DNA from: Anisakis pegreffii
Taxonomy: Eukaryota; Nematoda; Chromadorea; Rhabditida; Anisakidae
Assembly: GCA_035041965.1 (NCBI GenBank)
Contig: JAPYMA010000516.1
Coordinates: 24,234 to 88,233, forward strand
DNA length: 64,000 bases
Reading direction: 5' to 3'
Shown here piece by piece: positions 11,355 through 24,840 of this stretch (positions within the stretch are counted from its first letter, which is position 1; each line of letters starts with the position of its first letter). A program made the translations under genes and the position numbers. The notes under the pieces were generated by a model that ran no database searches, had not been told where the DNA came from, and worked only from the letters and a program-made list of their open reading frames with translations.

Positions 11355-14300
11355 ATAACAACTTGAGAAGAAATAATTGATTCAACACGCACGTGCTATT
11401 ACGTGCACACATCGCAGCATACAAAAATAACTGCTCAAGATCATCACATCAAAATATCGAAACACTTCAGTTTCGCTGCCACAATTATTAGCATACGTGT
11501 TTTGATGCTCGCTGGCTGCTGACCATCACCAGGTAGAATTGAAACTAGTTGAGGTAGTGAATTCTGAGGGGAAAGAAGCATCGAGGGAAAGCTGTCATCT
11601 ATTGATGAGTCAATGATCACATCAAAATTTATTGTGATAAAGATGTGTGATAGTAAAAGATTGACATTTGAGTCATATGCATTTTTTGTGTTTTCAAGAA
11701 AAAAAAAGAACAAAATCAGAGCGGTTTCATCACCGAGAAGGACGATTGGTTGTTCGTATTGTTTGGCATAAAGCATTACTAATGAATTGTTACATCAACT
11801 TAAATGAATGCTTGCATAAAAACATAAAAACAGAATTATTTGAGGGAGCAAATACGTATCAATATTTAAACTGTACAAAATAATGCACTCGAACGGATAA
11901 ATATATACATACAAATTACATTGAATTCAATATAAATTCATTGCAATACGTCATCAAAAACGTTACATTTCTGAAGTGGAATATACACAAAGTTTTATTT
12001 GTGTAACAAACTCGTCCAAGGTTCAAACGTATTGTTGTTGTTCAGTGGATAGACGAAGAAGAATGAGTCGTGTTGAAAATTGTATCCTCAATAAAATTAC
12101 TGCTTGTCAGCTTCAATCCATCCAAACACCCATCAATTCTCGCATTCTCTCATCAGTTCTTAGACAGTAGCTATTTGACTTCCTGCATTAGTCGCATTTG
12201 AAACGAAATCAAAACAAACCTAATAGTATTTTGATGATTCACTTAAAATATTGTGTGATTCATTTTCTGAAAGCTTCTAACAAGCAAAAACTTCGGTGGT
12301 GGCAATCTCAAAAATCGCTGTTTCACTATAAACTTAAGTCAGTTGTCTGGTGACAGTACAGATGAACACACAGACACATTTTTTTCCAGCGCTAAACGTA
12401 CCACTTCGATCAAAACTGTGAAATGGTGACTTGAATTGAAGTAGCTGAAGTGGAAGAATAACTTTTCGGTATAATCACACTTGTCTTGTAGCTTAGAAGG
12501 CTGAGCAGAAACAATAGTGAACTGTTGGTGAGTAAGTAAACGCATAAATGAGAATCGGTTAACGTTGAGAAACACAAATAGAAAATGTGCAGAAGACGGG
12601 CACTGCTCAGCACTTTCGTTCACAAAAAAGCACCACATTAAAAGAGCTCTGAAAGAAATAACATTTTTTCACAAAGTCCCTACTTCTATAAAATTAAAGA
12701 CACGAGTGCTCAAAAATTTCGACGAAGTGTGAACGATAAAACATGTCGACTGCCTTAATATAGAGTGGTCCGTCCGAATTTCGCTTTGGTAAAATGTGAA
12801 CGAATTAAAGCGCAATAGGCTTTGTGTTCATATTGTTTCATCTTGCTTCAATGCCTCAACGGTTCACCTCAGCGCAGCTGTTTTCGTGCGGCCACTTTGT
12901 TCGGGTACAACTCAAACAGCTGTTTTGTCAGCATCGATACGTACGCATTATGCGTATTTTCTTTCATAGCAGTGCTTCTCTGGGAAATCGGTATAATATT
13001 ACTCTGTTCATGGGGGAATTCGAGATTTCCAGCTGGTAATTGATGAGCATGGCGGATCATTGTTCACAAATTTTTGAATTTTAATTCCTGCACAGTTGTC
13101 CAATAATGTTCTCGGAATGTATGTTCGATCATAAAGAAGTGATGAAACCACCGAACTGCTGGCAGCAGACTTCTTAAGCAATGGACGACTTCTTCAGTTC
13201 CTTATGACTTAACGTTAGGAAGCAATTGATTGTTAGACGAGGATAATGATGGTCATCTTGATTGCTGAAGAGAACGAATGGCGCTGTTACTTACTGACAA
13301 ATGATATTACTGAGCGCGTGATTTTGGATGATGTTTATTTGTGGTTTAGAGGCTGCTGATTGACAAGAGAGAAGTTCCGTTGCAGAGAGTGCATCTGACC
13401 TCGTTTGCACGAAGACAGCAACATTATATTACTGCAGATGAAAGCTGAGTACGAGAAATGCCGACCGACTTCGGCAGCTCTTGCGATTAGAAGGAAAACA
13501 ATTTGAACTTGCTTGCATAAAAGCGATTTGGCATTCTAATGAATATTCGAATTTTGACGCCACCTTAATATGCCATGCTTAAGCTTAAGCGGTATTCAAA
13601 GTAATCCAAAGTAATTCAAGGGACGAATATAAGGAGCATTTTGAAGTGATCATCAATTTTTGATCGAAACATAAGACTGAATGAAAAGTTGAACATCTCC
13701 TGTTTGAAGAGCTCGATGCACATCAATGGCCATGAAGCCAACATGAGAGCGTTGAGAGGTAATGCATGCAATCAACCTATGAAATAGTTGTGTCTATGAA
13801 AAACGACCAAATAGCTGTCTAATTAGAAATGTTCGCTTGCGATTAATTTGAATGCTTATTTATGCTTAGTCGGCAGCTTATTAGGTATGCACACACACAG
13901 CTAATACCCGCATAAGTAGAAATTGATAGCTGAAAATGAACACGAAATTCGACAACAATAGTCGTCAATTTAAGCGAGCCAAACGAGCTCTTTGTGACCA
14001 TAAGTTGTCTGTCTAGCTGCAGAGGGCATGAATGACTGAAGGATGCAATGAATTATTGCTTAAAGATGAATCTTTTTTTTTCGAGAAGCCATTGAACAAC
14101 TCAACTTACATCCTCGAAAAACATAACTTGAACAGTATTGAGTGTGATGGCTTTAAGAAGTGAACTGACAAATTTGTCAGTGTTCATTCACCGCTTTCCT
14201 TGTCATTCAAGCGTAATCCCAGCACAACTCATTGAAACAAGCATATCTAAGCAAAAAAAAGACAAAACAACAAAACGTTAAACGTCATAAACACATCGAT

Positions 14301-17300
14301 ATTTGCCCAACGCAAACTGCTCAATAAACGTTTATCCATTGACGTTTATGCATCACGAGAAGAGATTATTATTATTATTATTACTGCTTTGAATGGGATT
14401 CGATTCATTTGTTCGACGATCGATGCTTGTTGGTTTTTGCTGCCATCGAAAAGGAGTTTTTTGAAAACTAGGAAAATCTACTCACTAAACAGCTGGCGTT
14501 GCCCAATCACCAGACCTTTGGGCTATTCGTTATCTGATATGATGGATGAGTATAGCAGTGATTAAACGTTAGTTGTTATTTGATATGATGGATGATTGTA
14601 GCAATATTACAGCAATTTTAAGTGAACCTTATGTATAGCGATGATTAAACGCTAGCGGATACATTTATGATGCGAATTTTGATGGGTGATTTGAAATTCG
14701 GAGACGAATTTGATGGAAATTACTCAAGAACTCGCCGTACAACAGGGATGTGGATACGATGATCGATTACAGATCCGCAAAAATTTAATTCAGAAATTGA
14801 ATGAATCGTTGAACTGCTATCATCTCTCGTTGCACGACAAAACGTTGAATACTTTTCGAAACTTTTGACAAATCTAAAATATTGAAAAAGTTCGCAAAAA
14901 AGAGAATTTATAATTTGGATAAAGTCAACAAAAGTGCAATTTGTTATTTACATAAATCAACTTCCGCAATTGAGACGAAGCGTAAAATTTAGAAATATTC
15001 AAAGCAACTCAGCGCATTGTAAAAATCGATATTGTTAAAGTAATAAAATGTGATTATTCATGAATTAACCACGCAAACGTTTCATTCATATTCGTCCGTC
15101 CGTGAATCATAAAGCCAACATTCCAAAAAAACAAAGAACAAAAAAACATCAGAGTTGGCGTCTTTCGTTGGGAAGTTGTGCATAGATATGGACATAATCC
15201 AAATGAGAGCATCGATTTGAGTCAATCAATTATCTTTCTTGACATGTAATCATGTATGTAAGTAGGATATCTCAAATAATGCACCAATCTTATTCTTTGA
15301 GAAAAAATTTCGCTGTAACTCAATCGTAGCTTATATCAATATTTGCACGAGTTTCCAGCGATATGGGCAACTTTTTGGAAAGTTCAGATTAAATTGTCAA
15401 GAACTTACGATTTGATAAGTACCAATTTCGGTGTTCCTATAATTCATACTGGATCAAAGATATCCAAAAAAGCTTCAAATTCGATAAAAATCAATAAAAA
15501 TGCAAAACTATAGTGGAATTGGTTCTTGTTCGAATATTCATTTATTGTGCTCTTATTAGCATTTTCACATCTTTTTGCTGAAAATCTTCGAACATTCGTA
15601 TGTAATTTGAAATATCATGAGTTTAGGTTCGGCAACAGAGTGTTCCCTTAAAATATGTATCATCTTGAGATTTGTCAGCGAAAAGTTATAACGATGCAAA
15701 TGACCAAAAAATTGATTGGCAGGAAAAAGTTGAAGTGGAAAAATACAACTAAAAAACTGAAAAAAATTTTGAATGCACATAACTATTTCCAGTCGCTAAT
15801 GTGACGATATCGAAATTTCTTGCTGATAAAAAATGGTCGTTTCTTGGGATAATGTGCTCGAAAAAACGAGCTACCAACAAGTTGGCAGGACTAGGAACGT
15901 AAGTAAACGCGTGAAAAAGACTGGTAATCATGTGTGAGTTTAATGTGAGCCTCTACGCTGAACAGTGCAATAGAAAAAGACGAGAAATTTCTTTCAAGAA
16001 AACAATCATGTGCTTATGTTAGCATTCGAAGATTGAAGAAGAAGAATAAGAATACGAGTGAGAGGGTGACGATTATAAGAGTGCATCTCAACGCATAGCA
16101 CAACTGATAATGTGGATAAATCTTAATGGATTAAATCGAATAGAATGTAAGTGTTTGCAATGTTGTTTTTTCAACTCGATAGTAATTCGCAATCAGTAGT
16201 AGTTTATATACATTAGCAAATTACTCGTCAACACTTTCCTAACTGAATCCTTCACAGTTCAATTTCACAACATCGATACGTCCGTCATTCGTTCCGTATT
16301 GAATCAGATCTGATGAACGCCAGTGAATTGTTGACTGGAAAAAATACACACAAGCGTAATTTGAATGTGATACTTTTTAGACATTGAACGCGTGCAGTGA
16401 GTTGATTTACTCGATTTACTTCACACAAAAAGCTGTCGTCGTCAACTCATTACCGAATTCGAGATTCGATTCTCAAATTCAATTTATTCTTGTCTTCTTC
16501 TTCCGTTCTGTTCATCGTGCTCTCATTGAAATAGCAATCAGCAATGACACATCTAAGCAATGCTTAGACGCGAACAAATTATTTCTCTGATATACGCATC
16601 GGTCACGTCATTCAAAACAATCAATATTGATCTTTTCTTCAGTTTTATTACCAAGCAATATACTAGGATTGTTTCTATCAATATCCTAGGATTATTTCTA
16701 TCAAAGTTATGACATCTTGAAACAGATGAGTTGCTGAACATCCTACTAGCTGATCGTTTCATCAATTTTCAATTATGGCAAGTGAGTTAAACACAAGCAC
16801 GGTCGTCACTATGCTGTTGCTAAGTGTATCAAGTGCCAAAGCTCTCCTAATTAAAGTAGTTCCGTCATAATGCCATCCTTAAATAACTCAAACATTTTCT
16901 GCAATTAATTTGAATCAAATCAAAAGCTCTCCTATCAATGCTGTCATCAAGGAACAACCAAACGATTCTTGTGATCACCATTCGTTCGTAGCTATGAACA
17001 CACATATTTCATGCGATTTGATATTGCATTTTAAATACAGCACAAGTGACCAGCTCACTTCCATCTTCCTTTGATATGGCGTTTTGTAGGCAATTAGTTC
17101 ACGAACAGCTCCTAAATGAGTTTGCAACGAAGCTCTCATAAAACATATTACACGATGGAAACGTACTCATTTTTTATTGAAGTAAAATCACTGAAGTGAA
17201 GCTCTCGATTTGTACTGTTACAATTGGATAGTTTTCGCTGTTAAAAGTAATGGGTAATTATGAATTGATGAACCAAGCAGAGCGTTCATTTTTATTCTGA

Positions 17301-17961
17301 TCGTATTGCTTTTCACTACGAGCAGCTGGCATCATCTAGTGTTTTTCCCTTAACGTTTTCATATCACTAAACGTTACTTTCATGTCAAGCGAGATCTTGT
17401 TGTACAAAAAGTCTACGCGTACTCCATTCAAAAGCAATAAACTGAAGTGAAAATTGCCGAAAACGGTCAGTTTTATTTGAAAATGTGCTCATATGATTGG
17501 ATTCATTCTGCATTTAAATTGTTCCTAAATGAGGTTGCCTTCAGACGCAACAATTGCTTTCATAAATATTTTAATTGATATCGATCAAAAAATGTAGCCG
17601 ACGTTCATAAACAACGTAAGAAATTCATTCGCTTCAACGAAAAAAAGAGTGCATACAATACCTTATACGAGCATGCAACGAGATGGAAACTTTCAATCGG
17701 CAGATACAGCAAAAACTTCGAAACGAAAACAAACCAGAGTTGTAATACATGAAGATTTGCACTAAAAATTAGTGAACATCCGTTGTGAATGAATCAAGGA
17801 TGAACAGAATGAGGTTTGCTATGTGCAGTGAGAAACCGAAATGAACTCAACAATCAATCGTGAGTATTGAATAGAAGGAATTCTTATTAATATCAGTGAA
17901 ATTTTGTGATTACATTAAAAAGAGAACTCGAAATGCAGGATGACATTCGCTGAGCAATTGT
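11355..17961. other. Gene-poor interval
   Basis: About 6.6 kb without a supportable exon. ORFs here are short, overlap each other on both strands and show no recognised motif. It holds small local duplications: TGATATGATGGATGA at 14535-14549 and 14581-14595, each followed by a diverged copy of TATAGCGATGATTAAACG, and a roughly 25-base repeat near 16660-16705 sharing TAGGATT and TTTCTATCAA. A short ATT run lies near 14368. Missing 5' exons of the kinase could lie here. Confidence 0.4.
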
Positions 17962-18174
17962 TTGATTTCCTGTTTTTGCCTTGAAGGCGCCCAGTCACGG
18001 CGGCGATCGATTCCGAACAGAACACTTTATCTTCGCCTCGAATGCAAATGCTTTAATTGCAAACAAATCAACCGAAACCACGGAATACACTCCCAAATTG
18101 ATCAGTTGTTAGCAAAAGAAATTGTTTATTCGTCAGCTGCATCCTCGACAACAACCGAATATCCTAATCACTAA
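17962..18174 (+). CDS. Possible terminal exon of a small Cys-rich protein
   Basis: An open frame ending at a TAA at 18172-18174 contains a basic stretch SRRRSIPNRT, then LRLECKCFNCKQ, then a hydrophilic tail ending SSTTTEYPNH. The CxCxxC spacing after a beta-strand-like stretch resembles the last strand of secreted cystine-knot proteins, but the resemblance is weak. A possible acceptor CTTGAAG ends at 17988. No upstream exon could be joined with confidence. It could be a chance ORF. Confidence 0.2.
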   Translation: MISCFCLEGAQSRRRSIPNRTLYLRLECKCFNCKQINRNHGIHSQIDQLLAKEIVYSSAASSTTTEYPNH

Positions 18175-20087
18175 ATGCCATCTTGTCGCCGAGGAATTTT
18201 TGCCACTTCCGGAAGGCTATGGTTCTGGATAAGCATTAACAAACAAACTGTTTCTCACATATCTTAAGTGGAAGTAATGAGCGAATCGTTAGTAGAGATG
18301 ATGAGGGAATCTTCTGAAATTGAGATGAGGTGCCCTCTTGAACTGATACAGCACTCCAGATATCAGTCAACATAACCAGTAAGTTCATTTAATTAGTAGT
18401 TACTGCGAAATTTCACTCAAATACGATTCAACTTCAACACAATTGTAAGACAAAAATAACTATCATAAAAATGGTTCTAATAAATAATGTGATGTGGAAG
18501 AACCAGCTTCGAGATCCAACTATAAAACTTTCGTGTAAGCGAGCAATGTTGTGAGCGAGCAATCAGTCTAATTGGTAAGAGTTGCTGAATGAATGTGGAA
18601 AGCTCTCGGACGTTTCAGGGTTTATAAGATCACTGCTTACAGGCATCTGTTATAGAGATGATTCATGGCATTTATTCAGAAATGAAGAGCTTTGAGAATG
18701 CTCAGTCATACGGCAACGTTCATATTGAAGTTTTTTAGCGTACTTAATGAATAGAAATGTGTACAACATCACAAGAACAAGTGCAATTCAATTATGAAGG
18801 ATTATAATGGATATGAGAAACGGTCAATGCATCTTTCGCAGACAGATGCTTCTGCTTCGTTGAAATCTAGATATATATTATTCAGACGTTGTCGTGTCAG
18901 AACATTACCTCAACGATACAATTCCCTTCAAGCATTGCTTCGTGCAGCTGAAAGCCAGCATTTTGCAGCTGTGCTGATGTCCACTGATTTTGCTGTTTGT
19001 TTTGAAGAATAATTTCGATTCGTTCTCACAGAAGTCTCATTAAGAGTGCGGAAAATTCTCTTTCCGTTTCATAAAGTGGATTTTGTGCGGATTTACCAAC
19101 CGCTAACTGGAGTCGCTTACTCAATGAATTCGTTTACAGTGTCAGGCAATGTTGAACGAATAAACAATGATTCACGTTTCAACGAGTCCCAAACATTTCA
19201 GTCCCAAACTCATTAGACTTTGCAATTACCTTTCAGATCAATTCAAACAGCACTGAACGATCTCTGTAATCTAAACTGATAGGCTAGCCTTCAATTTAGC
19301 ATCAAATCACTGCTGACGTTTAGAAATATACTATTATTTTAAAATGCCACTATTTTAGCTCAAGAGTGTTCCCTTCCCACAAAATATCTTTTATTCTTTC
19401 TTCTTTATCGTTTCGTGCATTTACTGCTTCTCGCTTTTCACCCAATAAGTTTGATTATTCTCCTTCCTCATCAGCTGAAGCTGTTTCGTTGGATTACTTT
19501 TGCAGTGGAAATCCCCTGTATGCTATCGTTTTGCTTCGAAACTGATGATGCATTGAAGAATTGTGTTAAGATACCGATTCCTAGTCTATTGGAAAATTTA
19601 TTTTTGTACAAAGGAACAAAACGAAGGCGAAATGAAACAATAATGATGAAAAGAGTCGATTATTTTACAAATTAGCAAGAGCATATTCTTTTGACATCTC
19701 TTTATACAATAAACGTTACTGCAACCTGACATCACATTCATCGTTGAGCGATTCATCATTTATGGCGTGGAGAATTGTGAATACTCTTCGAATAGGAGCC
19801 TTTATAATTTCTGTTCTTCAATAGCACACAAATGTTGCATTTGTACTGCCAAAGCAGAAGATTTTGGAAATGAACGAGTGGCAAAATCGTTTTCAAATAC
19901 GGAAACGTCTTTTTACAAATCAACAATACGGAAGAATATATTCGAAACTGTTGGTAACAGTTAGGTCCTATTCAAAGTTGTCACAACAAATATCAATCCT
20001 TCATAAAAATAAAACCATTGCGACAGTATCCATAAATACATACATAAATGGAATACAAAATTCCAAACTTCTCAAAACTAACAACAA
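18175..20087. other. Gene-poor interval
   Basis: No exon could be supported. ORFs at 18794-19012 and 19415-19675 have no recognised similarity. The latter begins with a hydrophobic stretch that may be chance in T-rich sequence. The part next to 20088 should hold the 3' UTR of the minus-strand methyltransferase. Confidence 0.4.
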
Positions 20088-21391
20088 CTACGAGACACGT
20101 CTAAACACTGCACCAGTTGAAGTGACACCACTCTTACCACCGAATGTTATTGAATTAGCAGATGCTATTTCGGTTTCGAACACCAATTCTTTACATTCAA
20201 ACTGCTTCCTCAATTCCTCCCTTAAAATAGTTTTATGAGGGAATATCAAACTTTCAAAAAGCCACTAATTTAATTCAATTCAACATCCATTTCCACCAAA
20301 ATACAGCTGTACTGAGTAGTTCAAAGAATAAGAAGAAACAAAGCCATGAAAACACTAACCTGGTGAAATTACACGAAAATATAATGAATAATCCATTTGC
20401 TCTTGTGATATTTATGACACAGTTACGGTACCGTTTTAAGCGATCCTCTTTTTCTGACGATAAACTCATTGCATCCCACGTTCCTTTGTCCATAACAACA
20501 TCGTAACCGAGCGAAACGATATCTCCTCTCAACACATCAACTACCTAAAGTTATGTGAACATGCTGTTGAAAAGCGTCTGCACTATCAGAGGGGCACATC
20601 CAAAAATCACACTTCTTCGAACAACAACAATTTCTATTAAAGTTTCATCCACATCACATATTACAGGTTTCAATACTTCACTTTATCTCCTCATAAATAT
20701 CGCAGCAATTTTCCATTGAAAACATACAATGTTACTATACATAAATACCGTACCAATTAGTAACCGTACAAGATCAGTTATAGAATTACAAACTATCAGC
20801 GAACGACACGCTGAAATAATTCGCACGTTCATCAGTCACATTCTCAAGTTGTCTAACAACACTGAAATGCAAAAGTATAATTCCAAGATACAAACGTTGA
20901 AGTTGATAGGAGAGAGATCGGTATCTTTCATTTCACGTTCAGAAATATTTCTTGCTAAACGAATTGCATCTTCGCAATAATCAATGCCAGTAAGATCAGT
21001 GAACTTCAACTTACGCTGCAAATATTTATTCGCAGTTTAATAACAATAGTCATTTTCAAAGAGTTGAAGACATACGATAAGCAGTAAATTTCGTATTGAA
21101 AATGATGCTATAGTTGATTTGATTCGTTTCATTAATATTATGAGAGGACGAATAATGATAATTAAAATGAAACCGAATCACTGTACAAACCAGATGCCTC
21201 AACGTTGATCCATTACCACATCCCATATCGATAATACGCGAATCTTTAGGCAGACCGGCATCCAACACATATCGAATCATTCGATTTTCGGCAGATTTGC
21301 CAAACCAAATTTCACCTTCATCTCCTATATCTTTATAGTTGTTGAGCTCAACTTTATAACGTTCATCCCAACTGAAATCTCCATATTGCAT
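20088..21391 (-). CDS. METTL10/EEF1AKMT2-type lysine methyltransferase
   Basis: Four exons (21391-21191, 21015-20896, 20544-20360, 20220-20088) join in frame to 212 residues. The order matches METTL10: WDERYKVELNNYKDIGDEGE then IWFG, the SAM-binding motif I IIDMGCGNGSTL, motif II region TGIDYCEDAIRLA, YDVVMDKGTWDAMSLS (human has IDKGTFDAISL), IIFSCNFTREEL (human SCNWTKEEL), and the C-terminal FGGKSG. METTL10 trimethylates a lysine of translation elongation factor eEF1A in the cytoplasm, which is family knowledge. The start is placed at the first in-frame ATG, directly after an AAG that could be a cis or trans splice acceptor; human METTL10 has a somewhat longer N-terminus, so an upstream exon is possible. 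A 124-codon ORF on the opposite strand overlaps exon 4 and is a shadow. Confidence 0.92.
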
Positions 21392-22930
21392 CTTCGCAAC
21401 AATCAAGTACACTTGGAAATAATTTACTACGGAATAAGATAAGGTTGGAGTAAGTTTTCGAGCATTTTGCAAAGTAATAAATTGAGATTTCGATTCACAT
21501 TCGCTGAAATGAAAAAGGCAAACGAAAGTAGCGAAAATAAACCAACGAACGAACTATTCTTTTGTTCCAAGCTCAGATTCTAAATTCTCTTCTGAATCCG
21601 ACTGGGTAGCACCCATTTCCATGTAAATCGAATTGCTGCCTTTACGTGTCGATTTCTAGTCAATACTGAAGACATTAGACAATAATCAACTGATTAAAAA
21701 CTAATCCTTTGGTCAATAGCGAAGCTTTACATCATTATACATACAAACAACGAACGCATTCAACGACTAGCTGTCAAAATCCATCTAAATTTTACGATTT
21801 CCATCACAGAATATTCCTTAAATTTGAGCAGTTCCATCCAAATTCAGTTAGAGTAATTTCTGAGACATTCTTTTTCACCTATATAATAAGATAAATACAC
21901 CCTCATCTGGGCGTGAGGATATTCTGCTCTTCTTTTAAGACCACAAATAAAGACATTATTACTGAAATTCATAAGTTTAAACGATTCATAACATCGTCAA
22001 TTAAAGAATTACAACCTTTATCGGTTAAATGAACTTGAAAATAAACACCGAACAATTAACTGAGATAATCTGATCAATAAATACGAGAGATTTGAACTAT
22101 GAACTGATGAAAACGTAGAATAATCTACAGTGGAGAGTAATATATCGTCGACGTATGGCAATTAACAATTGATTTACAAAAACGAATCAAGCTTATGCGA
22201 AATTAAGTGGAAATAACCAACTGATATCTCATAATCACATCTGAAAAGATATGATTAGTTACAATGTTAATTGAGAATAGCTCGATCTTGAATTGCCAAA
22301 TCACTCATTATAGTTCAATCGGATTGAAAAGCTGAACGTGTTGAAGTTGTGAGGTTAAGAAATGAATGGAGTACGGAATGGTTGAAGAAGAAGGATTGAG
22401 AGTGAATTGGGGATGTGATTGAAATGAATGAGAAGATTAGCAGGACACAATGGAAATGCAATGTAGTAAACAATATCGGGAATGAGAGTGATGAGACATC
22501 TCGGGAATTGGACATAAAAATCATTTATAGACTACAGGAGGGGAGTTGTATAAGAGGAATTTAGAAGGCGTGCATCCTTTCTGAGTAGCTACTGCCACTA
22601 AAATCTGTTCTCCTGTACTCTAATCATTTGCCATATTCTCTCTTCGGTTTTTACATCTGATTCCCACGATGTCTCATCACTCTCATACCTATTACTACCA
22701 ACTGCATTACATTCCCGTTATGTCATGATAATTTTCTCATTCCAGTTAAATGTATCATCAATGATTCAATCTCATTTCTGTTTCTCCCCACGACCTGAAC
22801 TTATAATACTTATTCTCCCACCTCAATTCAATTATTAATGGAAGTGAAGTGTCAAAACGAATTGCCACAACAAGAAATAAACGAAATATTTGATAAACAA
22901 GTAATTAGATATAAGCCAAATGATAGCCCG
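21392..22930. other. Intergenic, no gene seen
   Basis: Region upstream of the methyltransferase. Short ORFs on both strands (for example 21709-21894 and 22315-22524) show no motif. No promoter element could be defended. Confidence 0.45.
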
Positions 22931-22997
22931 GCTCATTGTCAGGCTGTGGGCAACATCAGGTACATTATCACGGCACTCGGTTTCGAACAAAGCTTTC

Positions 22998-23101
22998 CTC
23001 CGCGAACGGGAGTCGAACCCGCGAACTACTGATTATTGGTTGAGGCTCTACGTCTGACAATGAGCTCAGAGGTACGGCCCAAACCGGTAATTGTCGCGGA
23101 G
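22998..23101 (-). repeat. tRNA-like element (pseudo-tRNA or tRNA-derived repeat)
   Basis: On the minus strand, CTCCGCGA at one end pairs perfectly with TCGCGGAG at the other (8 bp, like an acceptor stem). Directly inside the 3' arm is a T-arm-like hairpin, GCGGG TTCGACT CCCGT, which also gives a good pol III B-box (GGTTCGACTCC). A GCTC/GAGC pair can form a D-stem with an oversized loop. The total of 104 nt is too long for an ordinary tRNA without an intron, and no clean anticodon arm can be drawn, so it is probably a degenerate tRNA or a tRNA-derived SINE. A 12-base sequence GCTCATTGTCAG at 22931-22942 recurs inverted at 23054-23065. Confidence 0.45.
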
Positions 23102-24767
23102 AAATGTTTTGCTCAACATCAAGCGGTGTATCAATGTTATTGAAACATTTGATGATAACATCGATATAACTCTCTCGAAAACAAAATAAGTCGGCAAATT
23201 AATGTGCTCATCATACCTATCTCCTTCAAATCTATCAAATGAAAAATTTCAAGAGCATTGTAGCAAAATTATTGTCTGCAAGCATGCCACAATTCATCGA
23301 AACAACCACCAAATCTTTCATATCCACAATTTTCAGAATGCCATAACTCAAAAATTGATATTACCGGATAGAGCAGTGTGTGTCTTCGTACAGTTGTCGG
23401 AATGATATTAAAGATTATGTGAGATCTCACTCATCATCAAGATTTGGATTTTAAAAATCCCAACAAAATCTGAACACTTTCTCAGTCCCACTTTCTCAAA
23501 TCTCAATACGACTAGACGAATTGGGGCTTCACCGAAAGCTTCTCGCACGCCGATATGAACGAAATAGCCTTTCTTCGTGTATTCCGAATCTGCTTCAGCA
23601 CTGAATTTGCTATTTAGTGATGAAGGCATATCTGAACTACTTGATGATCTACATCAGGAAAATACATTGTTTTCACAATTAACATTGACAAAACTACCGA
23701 ATGAATGATATAAAGTATCCCTCCATGCATATGAATGAGCGATTTTGCGCTCGTTGTTGATATAGCTTTATAAAAATAACCATATCTCCTCATGAAAGCG
23801 GAATTGCTCAACAAAATATATATTTGGGTCGAATGTTACTATATTCGGATATTCAAATGGATTGAATGGTGAACATAAATTCATATGTCACTGAGTAAAC
23901 TTGAGTATACGGTAGGCTCGAAGATGGCAATCCGTATAGCATTGAAAAAACACCTGTATCTCTTCAAGTAATCATTATTGCTCGCCAAAAAATATGTTAT
24001 TCTGTATGTAGGTTTTGCATAAGTTCAGCCTTTTTATGTAAAGACAATGAACGACTTGCACTGTTGAAAACTGATGAAGGTTTCTGAAGGATCAAAATGG
24101 ATGGTGGCATGTGATACTATCCTTTGGTTCGATTTTTTCTGCATATTGCGTTGATGCATAAATGTCTTAAAGAATAGCATGTAATCTGTGAATATCGTTT
24201 CATACCATTCACGGATGAGTCGAAATTGCCTCTAGAAATTCAGTTGCAGTGTAGCAAGTGCGAAGCATCAATAGAATCTGCGAACTGCAAACATGGTCAA
24301 CTGTCATTCTGATTCCGGATTAAACTCTGAATATCAGCTGGAGTAGCGATTTTTAAACAACGATCTGCATCTTTCCTTAACCTTCAGGTGATGCTTCATT
24401 CAATCGTTCACGATCAGTTTGCTTCGTTGAAAACCGATGAAGGATTGTGAACGACAAATGATGATCCATTATCGCTGATCCAATCCTTTCGATTGATTTC
24501 ACTGGTGCAATTTTTGAGGCGTTTCAACAGACAACCTCAACAGAAAGCAGCTTACAAGCTAGGAGAATCCATGAAATTCACCGAAATTGCTCCTCTGAGA
24601 ATCAATGACATGGATCAAATGCAAGAGATTGATGCTCTAAGAGCGATTTTCACATAAATGCCAGTGTTTTACTCCAATACTTTGGTGATGCTAAGTTAGA
24701 TTTCTAATGAAACGGCAAATGCTTGATCGAATAGTCTCAATATTGGATACAAAACAATGATAGCTAC
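23102..24767. other. Intergenic, no gene seen
   Basis: No supportable exon. Minus-strand ORFs at 23408-23629 and 23614-23814 overlap in different frames and show no family motif. Confidence 0.4.
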
Positions 24768-24840
24768 GAGTAGCTGTTTATTGAGCCACTGATAATATGA
24801 ACTTTTATCATATTATCAGTGGCTCAATAAACAGTTACTC
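24768..24840. repeat. 33-bp near-perfect hairpin with a 7-base loop
   Basis: Arm 24768-24800 and arm 24808-24840 are reverse complements across 33 positions, with one difference (G24773 opposite T24836) that becomes a G-U pair if the plus strand is transcribed. The loop ACTTTTA is at 24801-24807. The core shared by both arms is TTTATTGAGCCACTGATAAT. This is far longer than expected by chance. It may be a fold-back element, a cruciform-forming palindrome, or the precursor of a small RNA. Canonical animal miRNA precursors usually contain bulges, so a plain miRNA is only one option. Confidence 0.75.

Noticed and set aside
19864..20238. 124-codon plus-strand ORF
   Set aside because: It overlaps the last exon of the minus-strand METTL10-type gene, whose homology is clear, so it is an antisense shadow.
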